A stretch of 64,000 nucleotides of DNA from NCBI GenBank assembly GCA_021769135.1, contig JAETTM010000005.1, forward strand, positions 43,164 to 107,163, in the 5' to 3' direction. Position 1 is the stretch's first letter; each line of letters begins with the position of its first letter. The translations under genes and the position numbers were made by a program. Shown one piece after another: positions 1 to 8,904 of the stretch. The DNA is from Lachnospiraceae bacterium (GTDB lineage Bacteria; Bacillota; Clostridia; Lachnospirales; Lachnospiraceae). A model generated the notes under the pieces. That model was not told the DNA's origin, ran no database searches, and saw nothing but the letters and a program-made list of their open reading frames with translations.

Positions 1-1
1 C

Positions 2-1468
2 GATACTAACCCAACAAAAGAGAAGACGGAATTCGTAGATTCCATTAAAGAGGATATCGCATGGCTGGGGGCGGACTGGGAGGACCGGCTGTTTTTTGCT
101 TCCGATTATTTCGATGAAATGTATGAAGGGGCTGTAAAGCTGATTAAAAAGGGGAAAGCTTACGTTTCGGATTTGACTGCGGAACAGATGCGGGAATACC
201 GGGGAACGCTGACAGAGCCGGGAAAGGATGATCCCAGCAGAGACAGGAGCGTAGAAGAGAATTTAAAGCTGTTTGAAGACATGAAAAACGGCGTATACAA
301 AGATGGAGAAAAGGTATTGCGGGCGAAAATCGATATGAAGTCCCCCAATATCAATATGCGCGATCCTATTATTTATCGTGTGGCCCATATGGCCCATCAT
401 AATACAGGGGACAAATGGTGCATTTATCCGATGTATGATTTCGCCCATCCTATCGAGGATGCAATAGAAGGGATTACCCATTCCATCTGCACGCTGGAAT
501 TCGAAGACCACAGGCCGTTGTATGACTGGGTAGTAAGGGAACTGGAATATCCCCATCCGCCCAGGCAGATTGAATTCGCAAAAATGTATTTGACGAATGT
601 GGTGACGGGCAAGAGGTATATTAAGAAGCTGGTGGAGGACGGCATTGTGGACGGCTGGGACGATCCCAGGCTTGTATCCATTGCGGCTTTGCGCAGAAGG
701 GGTTTTACGCCGGAATCCATTAAACGTTTTGTAGATTTGTGCGGCGTGTCCAAGAGCAATTCCTCGGTGGATTATGCTATGCTGGAATATTGCATCAGGG
801 AAGATTTAAAGCTAAAAAGGCCAAGGATGATGGCGGCATTAGATCCGGTAAAGCTGATTATCGATAATTATCCGGAAGGGCGGACAGAAATGCTGACCGT
901 ATCCAATAATATGGAAAATGAAGCGATGGGAACAAGGGAAGTTCCTTTTGGAAGGGAACTGTATATCGATAGGGAAGATTTTATGGAAGTGCCTCCCAAA
1001 AAATATTTCCGTCTGTATCCGGGGAACGAAGTCCGGCTGATGAATGCATATTTTGTAACATGCACGGGCTGTGTAAAAGACCAGGACGGGAAAGTGGTCG
1101 AAGTGCATTGCACCTATGATCCTGAAACGAAATGCGGAACCGGATTTACGGGCAGGAAAGTGAAGGGAACGATCCATTGGGTTCCGGCAGCTTCGGCGGT
1201 AAAAGCGGAAGTCAGGTTATATGAAAATATTATCGATGAAGAAAAAGGGGTATATAATGAAGACGGCTCCTTGAATTTAAACCCGAATTCACTGACGGTA
1301 CTGAAAGAATGTTATTTGGAACCTGCGCTTGCAGGGGCCAAGGCCTATGAGAGCTTCCAGTTTGTACGCCAGGGGTATTTTTGCGTGGACTGCAAAGATT
1401 CCAGGCCGGATGCGCTTGTTTTCAACAGGATTGTGTCGCTGAAAAGCTCTTATGTACTGCCTAAATAA
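2..1468 (+). CDS. glnS: Glutaminyl-tRNA synthetase, C-terminal part (5' end outside window)
   Basis: The frame is open from base 2, so about 488 residues are visible and the N-terminus with the HIGH motif lies upstream of the window. The enzyme charges tRNA-Gln with glutamine in the cytoplasm. The conserved class I block GWDDPR followed by [11 protein letters not shown] and the C-terminal beta-barrel anticodon-binding region identify it as GlnRS rather than GltX. The KMSKS-like segment just before GWDDPR reads VVTGKRY rather than the usual VMSKR. A 49-bp gap with a good Shine-Dalgarno separates it from the DUF2225 gene. The family call is sure; the true start cannot be seen. Confidence 0.95.
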   Translation, partial: DTNPTKEKTEFVDSIKEDIAWLGADWEDRLFFASDYFDEMYEGAVKLIKKGKAYVSDLTAEQMREYRGTLTEPGKDDPSRDRSVEENLKLFEDMKNGVYKDGEKVLRAKIDMKSPNINMRDPIIYRVAHMAHHNTGDKWCIYPMYDFAHPIEDAIEGITHSICTLEFEDHRPLYDWVVRELEYPHPPRQIEFAKMYLTNVVTGKRYIKKLVEDGIVDGWDDPRLVSIAALRRRGFTPESIKRFVDLCGVSKSNSSVDYAMLEYCIREDLKLKRPRMMAALDPVKLIIDNYPEGRTEMLTVSNNMENEAMGTREVPFGRELYIDREDFMEVPPKKYFRLYPGNEVRLMNAYFVTCTGCVKDQDGKVVEVHCTYDPETKCGTGFTGRKVKGTIHWVPAASAVKAEVRLYENIIDEEKGVYNEDGSLNLNPNSLTVLKECYLEPALAGAKAYESFQFVRQGYFCVDCKDSRPDALVFNRIVSLKSSYVLPK

Positions 1469-1535
1469 GAGGCGTTCTGCTTGATGGATATAAGAACAAG
1501 AATGAAGACAGATACAAGTGTGGAGGAAAGAAAGC

Positions 1536-2408
1536 ATGGCTGGATTATTGTCCGGATTAGCCCGGTTTGGTTTGAGCGCTTTGGAAAGTATGGATTTGTA
1601 TGAAAAGTCAAAGGCGCAGGACAAGGCTGCGGAGGTGCAGGAAGTCAAAAAGGCACCGGTGGTAGAAGAGCAGGATTTCCTGTTCAGCAAATCGTATGTA
1701 TGCCCGATTTGCGGTAAAGAGATTAAAGCGCGTACGGTAAAAGCCGGGAGGGCCAGGCTGATAGGAAGCGATATGGATTTGCGTCCAAAGTACGAGAATT
1801 TGGACGTCTTGAAATATGATGTGATTGTATGCCCGCTCTGTGGTTATGCGGCATTGAGCCGGTTTTTCAAATTCCTTACTGCTCATCAGTCTAAGGCTAT
1901 TAAAGAGAATATTTCGGCTAAGTTTAAGCCTCTGGAGACGGAAGAAAAGGAGATTTATACCTATGACGAGGCTTTGGCCCGGTATAAGCTTGCCTTGGTG
2001 AATGCCATTGTCAAGCTGGCCAAGCCCAGCGAAAAAGCATACATTTGCCTGAAAACAGCGTGGTTATTGCGGGGTAAAGGGGAACATCTGGATAAAGAAG
2101 ATAAGCAATATGAGGAAAAGAAGAAAAAAATAGATAATGAGGAAAATGAATTCCTGAAGAACGCCTTTGACGGTTTCCTCACGGCGAGGCAGTCGGAACA
2201 TTTCCCCATATGCGGAATGGACGAATCCACGGTGGACTATTTGGTTTCCGTTATGGCGGTAAGGTTTGAGCAGTATGATGTGGCATCGAAGCTGATTGCC
2301 AATGTGATTTCTTCTCAGGCGGCAAATTCCAGAATGAAGGACAGGGCACGGGCTTTGAAGGAAGAGATTATGAAGCAGGTGAAGAAGCAAAACGCGGTGA
2401 AGGCCTAA
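1536..2408 (+). CDS. DUF2225 family protein
   Basis: A 290-residue protein of unknown function. I chose ATG at 1536 over an upstream GTG at 1518 because GGAGG at 1522-1526 sits 9 nt before it. Near residue 47 there is a CPICGKE zinc-ribbon half, and about 40 residues later a matching CPLCGY half, which is the DUF2225 arrangement. The rest is predicted helical and resembles tetratricopeptide-type repeats, with charged KEEKKKK-type linkers. It probably binds zinc and is cytoplasmic. It may be cotranscribed with glnS, since no terminator is visible between them. The cellular role is not known. Confidence 0.8.
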   Translation: MAGLLSGLARFGLSALESMDLYEKSKAQDKAAEVQEVKKAPVVEEQDFLFSKSYVCPICGKEIKARTVKAGRARLIGSDMDLRPKYENLDVLKYDVIVCPLCGYAALSRFFKFLTAHQSKAIKENISAKFKPLETEEKEIYTYDEALARYKLALVNAIVKLAKPSEKAYICLKTAWLLRGKGEHLDKEDKQYEEKKKKIDNEENEFLKNAFDGFLTARQSEHFPICGMDESTVDYLVSVMAVRFEQYDVASKLIANVISSQAANSRMKDRARALKEEIMKQVKKQNAVKA

Positions 2409-2433
2409 ACGGTATGCGCCGGAGTGGGGAAGC

Positions 2434-3891
2434 ATGAAGGATTTAACGATTACACTGCATCCGCATAGCGGAAAACATCTGTATGAACAGATTTATTTAC
2501 ATATTAAGAATGAGATAAGGAAAGGGAAGCTTCTGCAAGGCGAGAGGCTTCCCTCTACACGTTATCTGGCGGAATTCCTGCAGGTATCCAGAAGTACGGT
2601 GGAACTGGCCTACGAGCAGCTGCTTTCGGAAGGATATATCGAGGCAAGGCCCTATAGGGGATATTTTGTCTGTCCGGCGGAAGAACTTTATGATTTTGGG
2701 GAAGAGGGCTGCCAGGCGGGGATGGACAATAGGGCGAAAATCGATGACATGCCAAGTGATGCTGATATATGGAAAGCCGGTGAGGGGGAGGGGAAGCCGG
2801 CCTTCCAGTATGATTTTTCCCCCAATACGATCGATATGTCCGCATTTCCTTATGCTACGTGGAAGAAAATAACAAAGAATATCCTTGTGGATGCCAACAG
2901 TGAAATTTTTGCTTCCGGTTCGCCTAAAGGGGATTATATATTACGGGAGACGATTGCCCATTACCTCCACATATCCAGGGGGGTGAACTGTAGGCCGGAA
3001 CAGATTATTATAGGGGCAGGGAATGATTATCTGTTGATGCTGTTAGAAAAAATCCTGGGAAGGCATGTAAAGATTGCTATGGAAAACCCCACCTATCGGC
3101 GCGCTTACCGGATTTTCGATTCTTTTGCCTACCGCATCAGCCCTATAGCCATGGACAGAAGCGGGATGAGCGCCAAAGGGCTGCGGGCCAGCGAAGCGGA
3201 TGTGGCGTATGTAATGCCCTCCCACCAATACCCTACAGGGATTGTTATGCCTATAGGGCGGAGGATGGAATTGCTGAAGTGGGCGGGGGAAAAGGATGGC
3301 CGCTACCTGATAGAGGACGATTACGACAGTGAATTCCGTTTTAGGGGAAAGCCTGTGCCATCCCTGCAGGCGTCCGACAGGCTGGGAAAGGTAATTTATA
3401 TCGGAACTTTTTCTAAATCCATCGCGCCTGCTATCCGCATTGGCTATATGGTGCTCCCGCTTCCGCTTTTGCGCATATATGAAGAGAAATGTTCGTTTTA
3501 TTCCACTACGGTATCCAGAATCGATCAGAGGATATTGAACGAGTTTATTGGGAAGGGGCATTTCGAACGGCATCTGAACCGGATGAGGAAAATATACAGG
3601 GAAAAGCAGGACGAGCTGTTGGACGGGCTGAAAGGTATGGAAAAGTTCTTTGCCGTGTCCGGGGAGAATGCGGGGCTTCATATCCTTTTGCAGGATAAGC
3701 GGGGCAGGAGTGAGGAAGAGCTTACCGATGCTGCGGCTAAGGCGGGGGTAAGGGTATACGGGCTGTCGGAATTCTGCGTAGGCGAGATAGCGCCGCAGTG
3801 GAAGGCGGATACGGTGATTTTAGGCTATGCGTCTTTAAATAAGGAACAAATCAGGGAAGGGGCGAAGCGGCTGAGAAGCGTATGGGCATAG
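2434..3891 (+). CDS. MocR/PdxR-type transcriptional regulator (GntR HTH plus aminotransferase domain)
   Basis: A 485-residue protein with an N-terminal GntR-type winged helix (residues about 1-75, including LPSTRYLAEFLQVSRSTVELAYEQL) fused to a fold-type I aminotransferase domain. The PLP-binding lysine lies in TFSKSIAPAIR near residue 327, and the PLP-contacting EDDYDSEFR motif precedes it. MocR proteins use PLP or an amino-acid adduct as effector. Some (PdxR) activate vitamin B6 synthesis and others (GabR) control GABA use. No target operon is adjacent, so the specific effector cannot be named. The start is ATG with GGAG upstream, 25 bp after the DUF2225 stop. Confidence 0.9.
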   Translation: MKDLTITLHPHSGKHLYEQIYLHIKNEIRKGKLLQGERLPSTRYLAEFLQVSRSTVELAYEQLLSEGYIEARPYRGYFVCPAEELYDFGEEGCQAGMDNRAKIDDMPSDADIWKAGEGEGKPAFQYDFSPNTIDMSAFPYATWKKITKNILVDANSEIFASGSPKGDYILRETIAHYLHISRGVNCRPEQIIIGAGNDYLLMLLEKILGRHVKIAMENPTYRRAYRIFDSFAYRISPIAMDRSGMSAKGLRASEADVAYVMPSHQYPTGIVMPIGRRMELLKWAGEKDGRYLIEDDYDSEFRFRGKPVPSLQASDRLGKVIYIGTFSKSIAPAIRIGYMVLPLPLLRIYEEKCSFYSTTVSRIDQRILNEFIGKGHFERHLNRMRKIYREKQDELLDGLKGMEKFFAVSGENAGLHILLQDKRGRSEEELTDAAAKAGVRVYGLSEFCVGEIAPQWKADTVILGYASLNKEQIREGAKRLRSVWA

Positions 3892-3933
3892 GCCGCTGGG
3901 CCAATTCATTTACATCAAAACTTTTGCATCAAA

Positions 3934-3995
3934 AAGCCGCCGCCCTGCGTGGCCGGACAAAATGTCCGGCTGCTTCCGGGGCAGCGGCTTCTTTA
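3934..3995. terminator. Bidirectional intrinsic terminator
   Basis: A long hairpin with a near-perfect outer stem (AAGCCGCCGCC against GGCAGCGGCTT) and a perfect inner stem GCCGGACA/TGTCCGGC. A T-rich tract follows on the plus strand and TTTTT follows on the minus strand. It separates the MocR gene from the convergent acidic protein gene. Confidence 0.8.
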
Positions 3996-4050
3996 CAAGC
4001 CAAAATTGACGAAGAACCGAGGGTTCTTCATGAAGTGTCGAAGACACTTT

Positions 4051-4488
4051 TTAGATGGAATCGGCGGAATTGTCATCATCATCATCAAAGAATTCTTCTA
4101 CCTTTGCTTCGGCAGTTGCCGCTAAGTCTTTGGCTGCATCTTTCGCAGTTTCAGCAGCCTGTGAGATGCTTTCTTTTGCTTCCTCAACCGCAGCATCTGC
4201 CGCATCCTTTGCGGTTCCCGCCGCATCTTTCGCAGCTGTGGCTACATCCTGGGCAGCATCGGAAACGGCAGTTTCTGCTTTCTCCAAATCCAGCGAAACA
4301 TAGTTGCGGGAAGCGTCGTTGTCCTCTTCATCCCCATCCAAATCATCGTTGAAATTGTCAAAATCGTCATCGTCATCCATTTCATCGGAATGGGAGGAAT
4401 TCTTATTCTGTAAATAATAGTAAGCGCTTACCGCCGCCGCACCGGCGAGTGCAGAAAACATTAAAAATTTACCGAATTTTTTAGCCAT
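4051..4488 (-). CDS. Small acidic membrane-anchored protein with alanine-rich helix
   Basis: A 145-residue protein. Residues 7-27 form one hydrophobic segment (FLMFSALAGAAAVSAYYYL) with basic residues before it, so the N-terminus is probably inside. A strongly acidic Asp/Glu stretch follows (residues about 36-58). Then comes a long Ala/Lys/Asp-rich amphipathic helix with repeated AKDAA units like YtxH or LEA-type proteins, and an acidic tail. AAAGGAG lies 9 nt before the ATG. I do not recognise a defined family. It probably lies on the membrane and may act in envelope stress or as a scaffold, but nothing nearby supports a specific role. Confidence 0.7.
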   Translation of the reverse strand: MAKKFGKFLMFSALAGAAAVSAYYYLQNKNSSHSDEMDDDDDFDNFNDDLDGDEEDNDASRNYVSLDLEKAETAVSDAAQDVATAAKDAAGTAKDAADAAVEEAKESISQAAETAKDAAKDLAATAEAKVEEFFDDDDDNSADSI

Positions 4489-4711
4489 ACATGTACTCCT
4501 TTCAATTTTACGGTTATAGGAATATATTAATACTATTTTCTCAAATTGAAAAGGGATTATGTATAAAAAACTGTATTATTTTTGGAAATGGATTTTGCAG
4601 TTGTGCCCTGAGGGAAAATATGTTATATTAAATCCGACCCACAAAGTCAATGGAAACGGCCTTAGGCGCTGGAAATCCAACAGGAAAACGGAAGAACGAA
4701 AAGGAAAACAC

Positions 4712-5323
4712 ATGAACGAGAAATTTTTTGATTTAAAAACAGAGAAACAGGACAGGATGATTAACGCAGCCCTGAAAATATTCGCGAAAAACGGGTATCG
4801 GCATGCCAGCACTGACGATATAGTGGCGGAGGCCGGAATCAGCAAAGGGCTGCTGTTCCATTATTTTGAAAATAAGTTGGGGCTGTATACTTTTCTGTAT
4901 GACTACAGCGTGCGTTTTATGGTATTGGAATTGTCCGGCTGTGGGGCGGGGGAGGACGATTTCTTCGAACTGTTCAAGCGGCGGGAAGCGGCGAAGATGC
5001 AGGTGTTGAAAAAATATCCCTATATGCAGCTTTTCCTTGACAGCGTTCGTTTCGAAGATGTGGCGGAGGCGTTATATGCCACGGAAGAAAAGAAAAATGT
5101 GCTTCCGGAGACGCTGGAAGCAGTGATGAAGAGAGCGGATGTATCCCGGTTTAAACCTGAGGTTAAACCGGAAAAATTAAACCGGTTGATCGAGTATACT
5201 CTCCGTGGAATGATGGAAGACGGATTCCTGGAAAATTCATTCCAGCCGGACATCATGTATGAGGAGATAAATTCTTACCTCCTCATGTTGAAAAAACTTA
5301 CTTACCAGCAGCCGTTTCTTTAA
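4712..5323 (+). CDS. TetR/AcrR family transcriptional regulator
   Basis: A 203-residue protein. The frame is open further upstream, but the family N-terminus begins at ATG 4712, preceded by AAAGGAAA. The N-terminal HTH contains RMINAALKIFAKNGY, then TDDIVAEAGISKGLLFHYF, which is the classical TetR DNA-binding domain (residues about 10-60). The variable C-terminal region would bind a ligand. A possible promoter upstream is TTGTGC at 4601 with TATATT at 4624 (17-bp spacer). Its stop lies only 5 bp from the stop of the convergent DUF6062 gene, with no terminator between. The target and ligand are unknown. Confidence 0.9.
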   Translation: MNEKFFDLKTEKQDRMINAALKIFAKNGYRHASTDDIVAEAGISKGLLFHYFENKLGLYTFLYDYSVRFMVLELSGCGAGEDDFFELFKRREAAKMQVLKKYPYMQLFLDSVRFEDVAEALYATEEKKNVLPETLEAVMKRADVSRFKPEVKPEKLNRLIEYTLRGMMEDGFLENSFQPDIMYEEINSYLLMLKKLTYQQPFL

Positions 5324-5328
5324 GGTTT

Positions 5329-6090
5329 CTATTTATTCATTTTATAAGGGTCATCAGCCGGATAGCCGCTGGCCAGCTTCTGCATCCCCCTTTGGACGGC
5401 ATCTTTGGAATTTTTCCAGTCGGCATTCTGATTGCGGTAATCGAATTTTTCTACGAGCCAGGAGACGTCGTCGGAGAGACGCTGCATATTTTCTTCCATC
5501 AGTTCGAACATCAGCGGATAAAATTCCGCCTTTTCCTTGTCGTTCAGCCTTGATTCTGCGGCTTCGCATAAATCCCCGAAATGGGGGAGGCAGAAGCCCT
5601 TGCCGGATTTTATTTTCTTGCGGAAATCTTCGTCTTTTTTATACATAACGAAAAAAGTGTCCAGATAGCGGGCATAAGTGTCGGCAAAGCGGCGGCAGAT
5701 ATAGCAGGATTTTTCCTGTTCTTTCGCCCAAAGGCCGATGGGGTTTGGCTGGGCGGCGCTCTTTTTGAACTTGCCCATAAGGGGCGTTTTCTGGGGTGAG
5801 AAAGCCTTGAACTGGGCTTTCATTTCCCGGTTCATGTGCTCGAAATGGGTTTTCAGGATCCAGCCATTGCCCAAGGTATTGCCATAGTCGAACATTTTTT
5901 TGAAATGATTCCTGCAAAATCCGGTTTTGTCGGTGGCTTCCCGCACATCGCTTTCCATGTAAGAAGAGCCGGAACCCAGCACAAAATCCAGCAAATCCTG
6001 TTCCACATTTCGTTCAATAAAGCAGAAAGGGCATTCGTCATTAGCATTTATGGCATCGTTTAATGGAATCGTGTATAATTTTTCTTTCAT
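5329..6090 (-). CDS. DUF6062 family protein
   Basis: A 253-residue protein starting MKEKLYTIPLNDA at 6090, with GGAGG 9 nt upstream; the longer open frame upstream lacks a ribosome binding site. It is cysteine-rich in paired motifs: ECPFC near residue 18, FCRNHF, SCYICRRFAD near the middle and GFCLPHFGDLC. This suggests metal binding in two similar halves. I recognise the pattern as DUF6062, a Clostridia family of unknown function. The gene converges on the TetR gene and is divergent from the PfkB-like kinase. Confidence 0.75.
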   Translation of the reverse strand: MKEKLYTIPLNDAINANDECPFCFIERNVEQDLLDFVLGSGSSYMESDVREATDKTGFCRNHFKKMFDYGNTLGNGWILKTHFEHMNREMKAQFKAFSPQKTPLMGKFKKSAAQPNPIGLWAKEQEKSCYICRRFADTYARYLDTFFVMYKKDEDFRKKIKSGKGFCLPHFGDLCEAAESRLNDKEKAEFYPLMFELMEENMQRLSDDVSWLVEKFDYRNQNADWKNSKDAVQRGMQKLASGYPADDPYKMNK

Positions 6091-6163
6091 AATGATAATC
6101 CTCCGAAGGCGGCCGCTGGGCCAATATTCAGCAAGTTTACTGGTTTCGCGTTTACCTACTGCT

Positions 6164-6192
6164 ATTATACATGAAAGGAAAGAAGGAATAAA
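6164..6192 (-). promoter_or_regulatory. Candidate promoter of the DUF6062 gene
   Basis: On the minus strand there is a perfect TATAAT at 6169-6164 and a weak TTTATT -35 element 17 bp before it. The transcript would have a leader of about 70 nt ending in the GGAGG site. The 305-bp space 6091-6395 holds this promoter, the kinase promoter and one GGCCGCTGGGCCAAT motif (6111-6125); I see no gene in it. Confidence 0.4.
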
Positions 6193-6288
6193 TGGGTAAT
6201 ATGAGATTCGGGAAAAAATTTGCGGTAATTCGGCTTTCAATGTCATTTAGTCAACACCTTAGCCAGCTGCGGGAATGATAAAATCCTC

Positions 6289-6317
6289 TGTGCAGATGCC
6301 CGGTTCTGGTATATAAT
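6289..6317 (+). promoter_or_regulatory. Candidate promoter of the PfkB-like kinase gene
   Basis: TATAAT at 6312-6317 with a weak TGTGCA -35 element 17 bp upstream, about 75 bp before the kinase start. Only the -10 element is convincing. Confidence 0.35.
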
Positions 6318-6395
6318 AAAGATGTGATAGCCCAGACATTTGATTGTTCTGCGGAAATATCCAAAAAGAGATTCTGCTGGAAAAGGAGAGGGTTT

Positions 6396-7313
6396 ATGGG
6401 TAAATTTTTAGTGGCCGGTATTGTGCAAAGGGAAACAATTGTGAAAGTGGATAAGATTCCCATAGAGTATGCGCACGTTACCGGGAAACCGGATACTATT
6501 TTCAACAGCACGGGAGGGGATGCCTATAATGAATCTTTGGCATTAAAATGGCTGGGGAATTCTGTGGATTTGCTGACTATGGTAGGGAACGGGGAAAGCA
6601 TGGAGCTTATTAATCCGCCGGGGTGCGAGGTAAAGCTGGTGACGGATTACGTCCTTCCTAAGCTGGAATGTACGCCTACTGCGGTAGTCCTGTATGACGA
6701 GAGCCGGAAGCAGCAGATTTTTGAGGATATAAAGGATATCAGGGATGTGGAGTATGACTTGAATCTGTTTCGGGAGAGGGCGGCAAGGGCGGAAATGCTG
6801 GCGGTATCCAATGCCAATTTCTGCCGTCCTCTGATGTCCATAGGGAAAGAAATGCGGAAGCCGGTGGCGGTGAATATAAGGGAGTACCGGGAAGAAAAGG
6901 TCTGCTATAACGAAGATTTCCTGAAAGGGGCGGACATCATTTATATCAGCGATGACAGCCTGCGGGCAGAGCCTTACGATTTCGTGAAGGGGCTGGCGGT
7001 GAAATACCGGCCGGAAATTATCCTTTTAGGGCAGGGGGCCGCCGGCCTGATTTTATATGATAAAAATAAAAATATCATTGCCCACTACGATACGGTGAAA
7101 ACCCATAAGACGGTCAACACGGTAGGGGCCGGGAACGCGTTGTTTTCCTGTTTCCTCCATTTTTATAATAAGACGAAGGACTCTGTGTTTGCGGTGAAAA
7201 ACGCGCTGCTGTTCGCCTCCTTTAAAATCGGTTTTACGGGAACTTCCAGCGGCTTTATGACGGAGGAGGAGATTGGCCGTTGGAGGAACCTGATATGGAG
7301 GGACGGGAGATAG
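6396..7313 (+). CDS. PfkB/ribokinase-family carbohydrate kinase-like protein, catalytic Asp replaced
   Basis: A 305-residue protein, started at ATG 6396 with AAAGGAGAG upstream. The ribokinase fold is visible: N-terminal NSTGGDAYNESLALKWLG, middle sheets, and the C-terminal anion-hole segment NTVGAGNALFSCFLHFY. In active PfkB kinases this segment reads GAGD, and the Asp is the base that activates the sugar hydroxyl. Here it is GAGN (codon AAC). The length is normal and the frame intact, so this is a conserved-looking protein, not decay. It may be a sugar- or nucleoside-binding pseudokinase, or use another base. No pathway gene adjoins it. Confidence 0.75.
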   Translation: MGKFLVAGIVQRETIVKVDKIPIEYAHVTGKPDTIFNSTGGDAYNESLALKWLGNSVDLLTMVGNGESMELINPPGCEVKLVTDYVLPKLECTPTAVVLYDESRKQQIFEDIKDIRDVEYDLNLFRERAARAEMLAVSNANFCRPLMSIGKEMRKPVAVNIREYREEKVCYNEDFLKGADIIYISDDSLRAEPYDFVKGLAVKYRPEIILLGQGAAGLILYDKNKNIIAHYDTVKTHKTVNTVGAGNALFSCFLHFYNKTKDSVFAVKNALLFASFKIGFTGTSSGFMTEEEIGRWRNLIWRDGR

Positions 7314-7462
7314 GCTTCCATGTTTGGGGCTAAAACAAGATTTCCGTGTTTTGGATGAAAATCACCTTGACGGGGTTTCCCTGTTTATAATAAGATAGAA
7401 AGGACAGCATTCACGCTGGTGCCTGAACTTTAGCGGCGTCAGCCATATGGAGGGATATAGCA

Positions 7463-8842
7463 ATGAGTAAAAATAACCAAAAGGCCGCTGCCGCTGTTAT
7501 TGGCGAGGAAGGTATTTTCGATGCCAGACAGCTGGGAGTGCCTAAAATGCTGATTCTGGGGATTCAGCATATGTTCGCGATGTTCGGGGCTACGGTGCTT
7601 GTTCCGGCATTGACCGGGCTTAGCGTTTCTACGACACTGTTGTTTGCCGGTCTGGGAACGCTGCTGTTCCATTTCCTGGCAAAAGGGAGGGTTCCTGCTT
7701 TTTTGGGTTCGTCTTTCGCATATCTTGCGGGATATTGGGCAATTGCCCCTAATGGTGAGACGGAACTTCTTCCTTACGCATGCTTTGGAGTTGCCTGTTC
7801 AGGGCTGTTATATTTGATTTTGTCGGCATTGATTAAGGCTTTCGGTACAGGAAGGGTTATGAAATATTTTCCCCCGATTGTGACCGGGCCTATTATCATA
7901 GCGATTGGGCTGAACCTTTCCCAGTCCGCAATCAATAATTGCGAAGCGAACTGGTGGATTGCTCTGGTGGCGATTGCAATTGTGGTGGTATGTAATATAT
8001 GGGGAAAAGGCATGATAAAAATTGTGCCGATTATTCTCGGGGTGGTGGGTTCCTATTTGGTGGCCGCACTTACGGGAAATGTGGATTTTACGCCGGTAAG
8101 GGAGGCGGCCTGGATCGGGCTTCCTTTTGCCTGGGAGAAAACTGTATTTGCGGTTTTCCAAAAGCCTGATGTTTCGCTGCTTGTCACATCCGTGATAACG
8201 ATTATGCCGATTGCCCTTGCGACTATGGTAGAGCATATTGGCGATATGTCTGCAATTTCCTCCACAGTAGGGAAAAATTATATAAAGGATCCCGGACTGC
8301 ACCGGACGCTTTGCGGGGATGGCGTGGCAACGATTCTCGCTTCCTTATTCGGGGCTCCGGCCAATACGACTTATGGGGAGAACACGGGAGTCCTTTCGCT
8401 GACGAAAGTATATGACCCTAGGGTAATCCGCATTGCTGCAGGGTTTGCCATTCTGTTTTCCTTTTCCCCGAAGGTGGCGGCGGTAATTTCCGTTATGCCT
8501 ACGGCAACCCTTGGCGGCGTTTCCTTAGTGCTTTACGGTATGATATCTGCCGTTGGAGTGCGCAATGTGGTGGAAAATCAGGTGGATTTTTCTAAGAGCA
8601 GGAACGTTATTATCGCCGCGCTGATTCTTGTTCTTTCAATAGGGATTAATTTCAGCAATGACGGGGCGGTGGCGTTCAGGATAGGCAGCGTTGCCATTAA
8701 TCTGTCCGGCCTTGCGGTAGGGGCTTTGACTGGAATCGTTTTAAATGCAATCCTGCCGGGGAAAGATTATACTTTCGATGAGGACGTGCCTTCGGATACA
8801 TGTGTGGATATGAGCGGCGTGAGGAAAACCGTGAAAAGGTAA
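7463..8842 (+). CDS. uraA: Uracil/xanthine permease, NCS2 family
   Basis: A 459-residue integral membrane protein with about 12-14 hydrophobic segments. It belongs to the nucleobase:cation symporter-2 family: N-terminal GIQHMFAMFGATVLVPALTG, the VEHIGDMSA motif around residue 258, and GAPANTTYGENTGVLSLT, the substrate-site region with Glu. This pattern fits the uracil permease branch (UraA/PyrP). It would import uracil with protons. GGAGG lies 9 nt before ATG. Upstream TTGACG at 7367 with TAAGAT 18 bp later is a possible promoter. No pyr genes adjoin it. Substrate assignment to uracil over xanthine is probable, not proven. Confidence 0.88.
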   Translation: MSKNNQKAAAAVIGEEGIFDARQLGVPKMLILGIQHMFAMFGATVLVPALTGLSVSTTLLFAGLGTLLFHFLAKGRVPAFLGSSFAYLAGYWAIAPNGETELLPYACFGVACSGLLYLILSALIKAFGTGRVMKYFPPIVTGPIIIAIGLNLSQSAINNCEANWWIALVAIAIVVVCNIWGKGMIKIVPIILGVVGSYLVAALTGNVDFTPVREAAWIGLPFAWEKTVFAVFQKPDVSLLVTSVITIMPIALATMVEHIGDMSAISSTVGKNYIKDPGLHRTLCGDGVATILASLFGAPANTTYGENTGVLSLTKVYDPRVIRIAAGFAILFSFSPKVAAVISVMPTATLGGVSLVLYGMISAVGVRNVVENQVDFSKSRNVIIAALILVLSIGINFSNDGAVAFRIGSVAINLSGLAVGALTGIVLNAILPGKDYTFDEDVPSDTCVDMSGVRKTVKR

Positions 8843-8904
8843 AGATAAAGAAATGGAGATAAGGAATTGAAATGAAACCTTAATCGGAAAGGAAGGTGTA
8901 GTAA

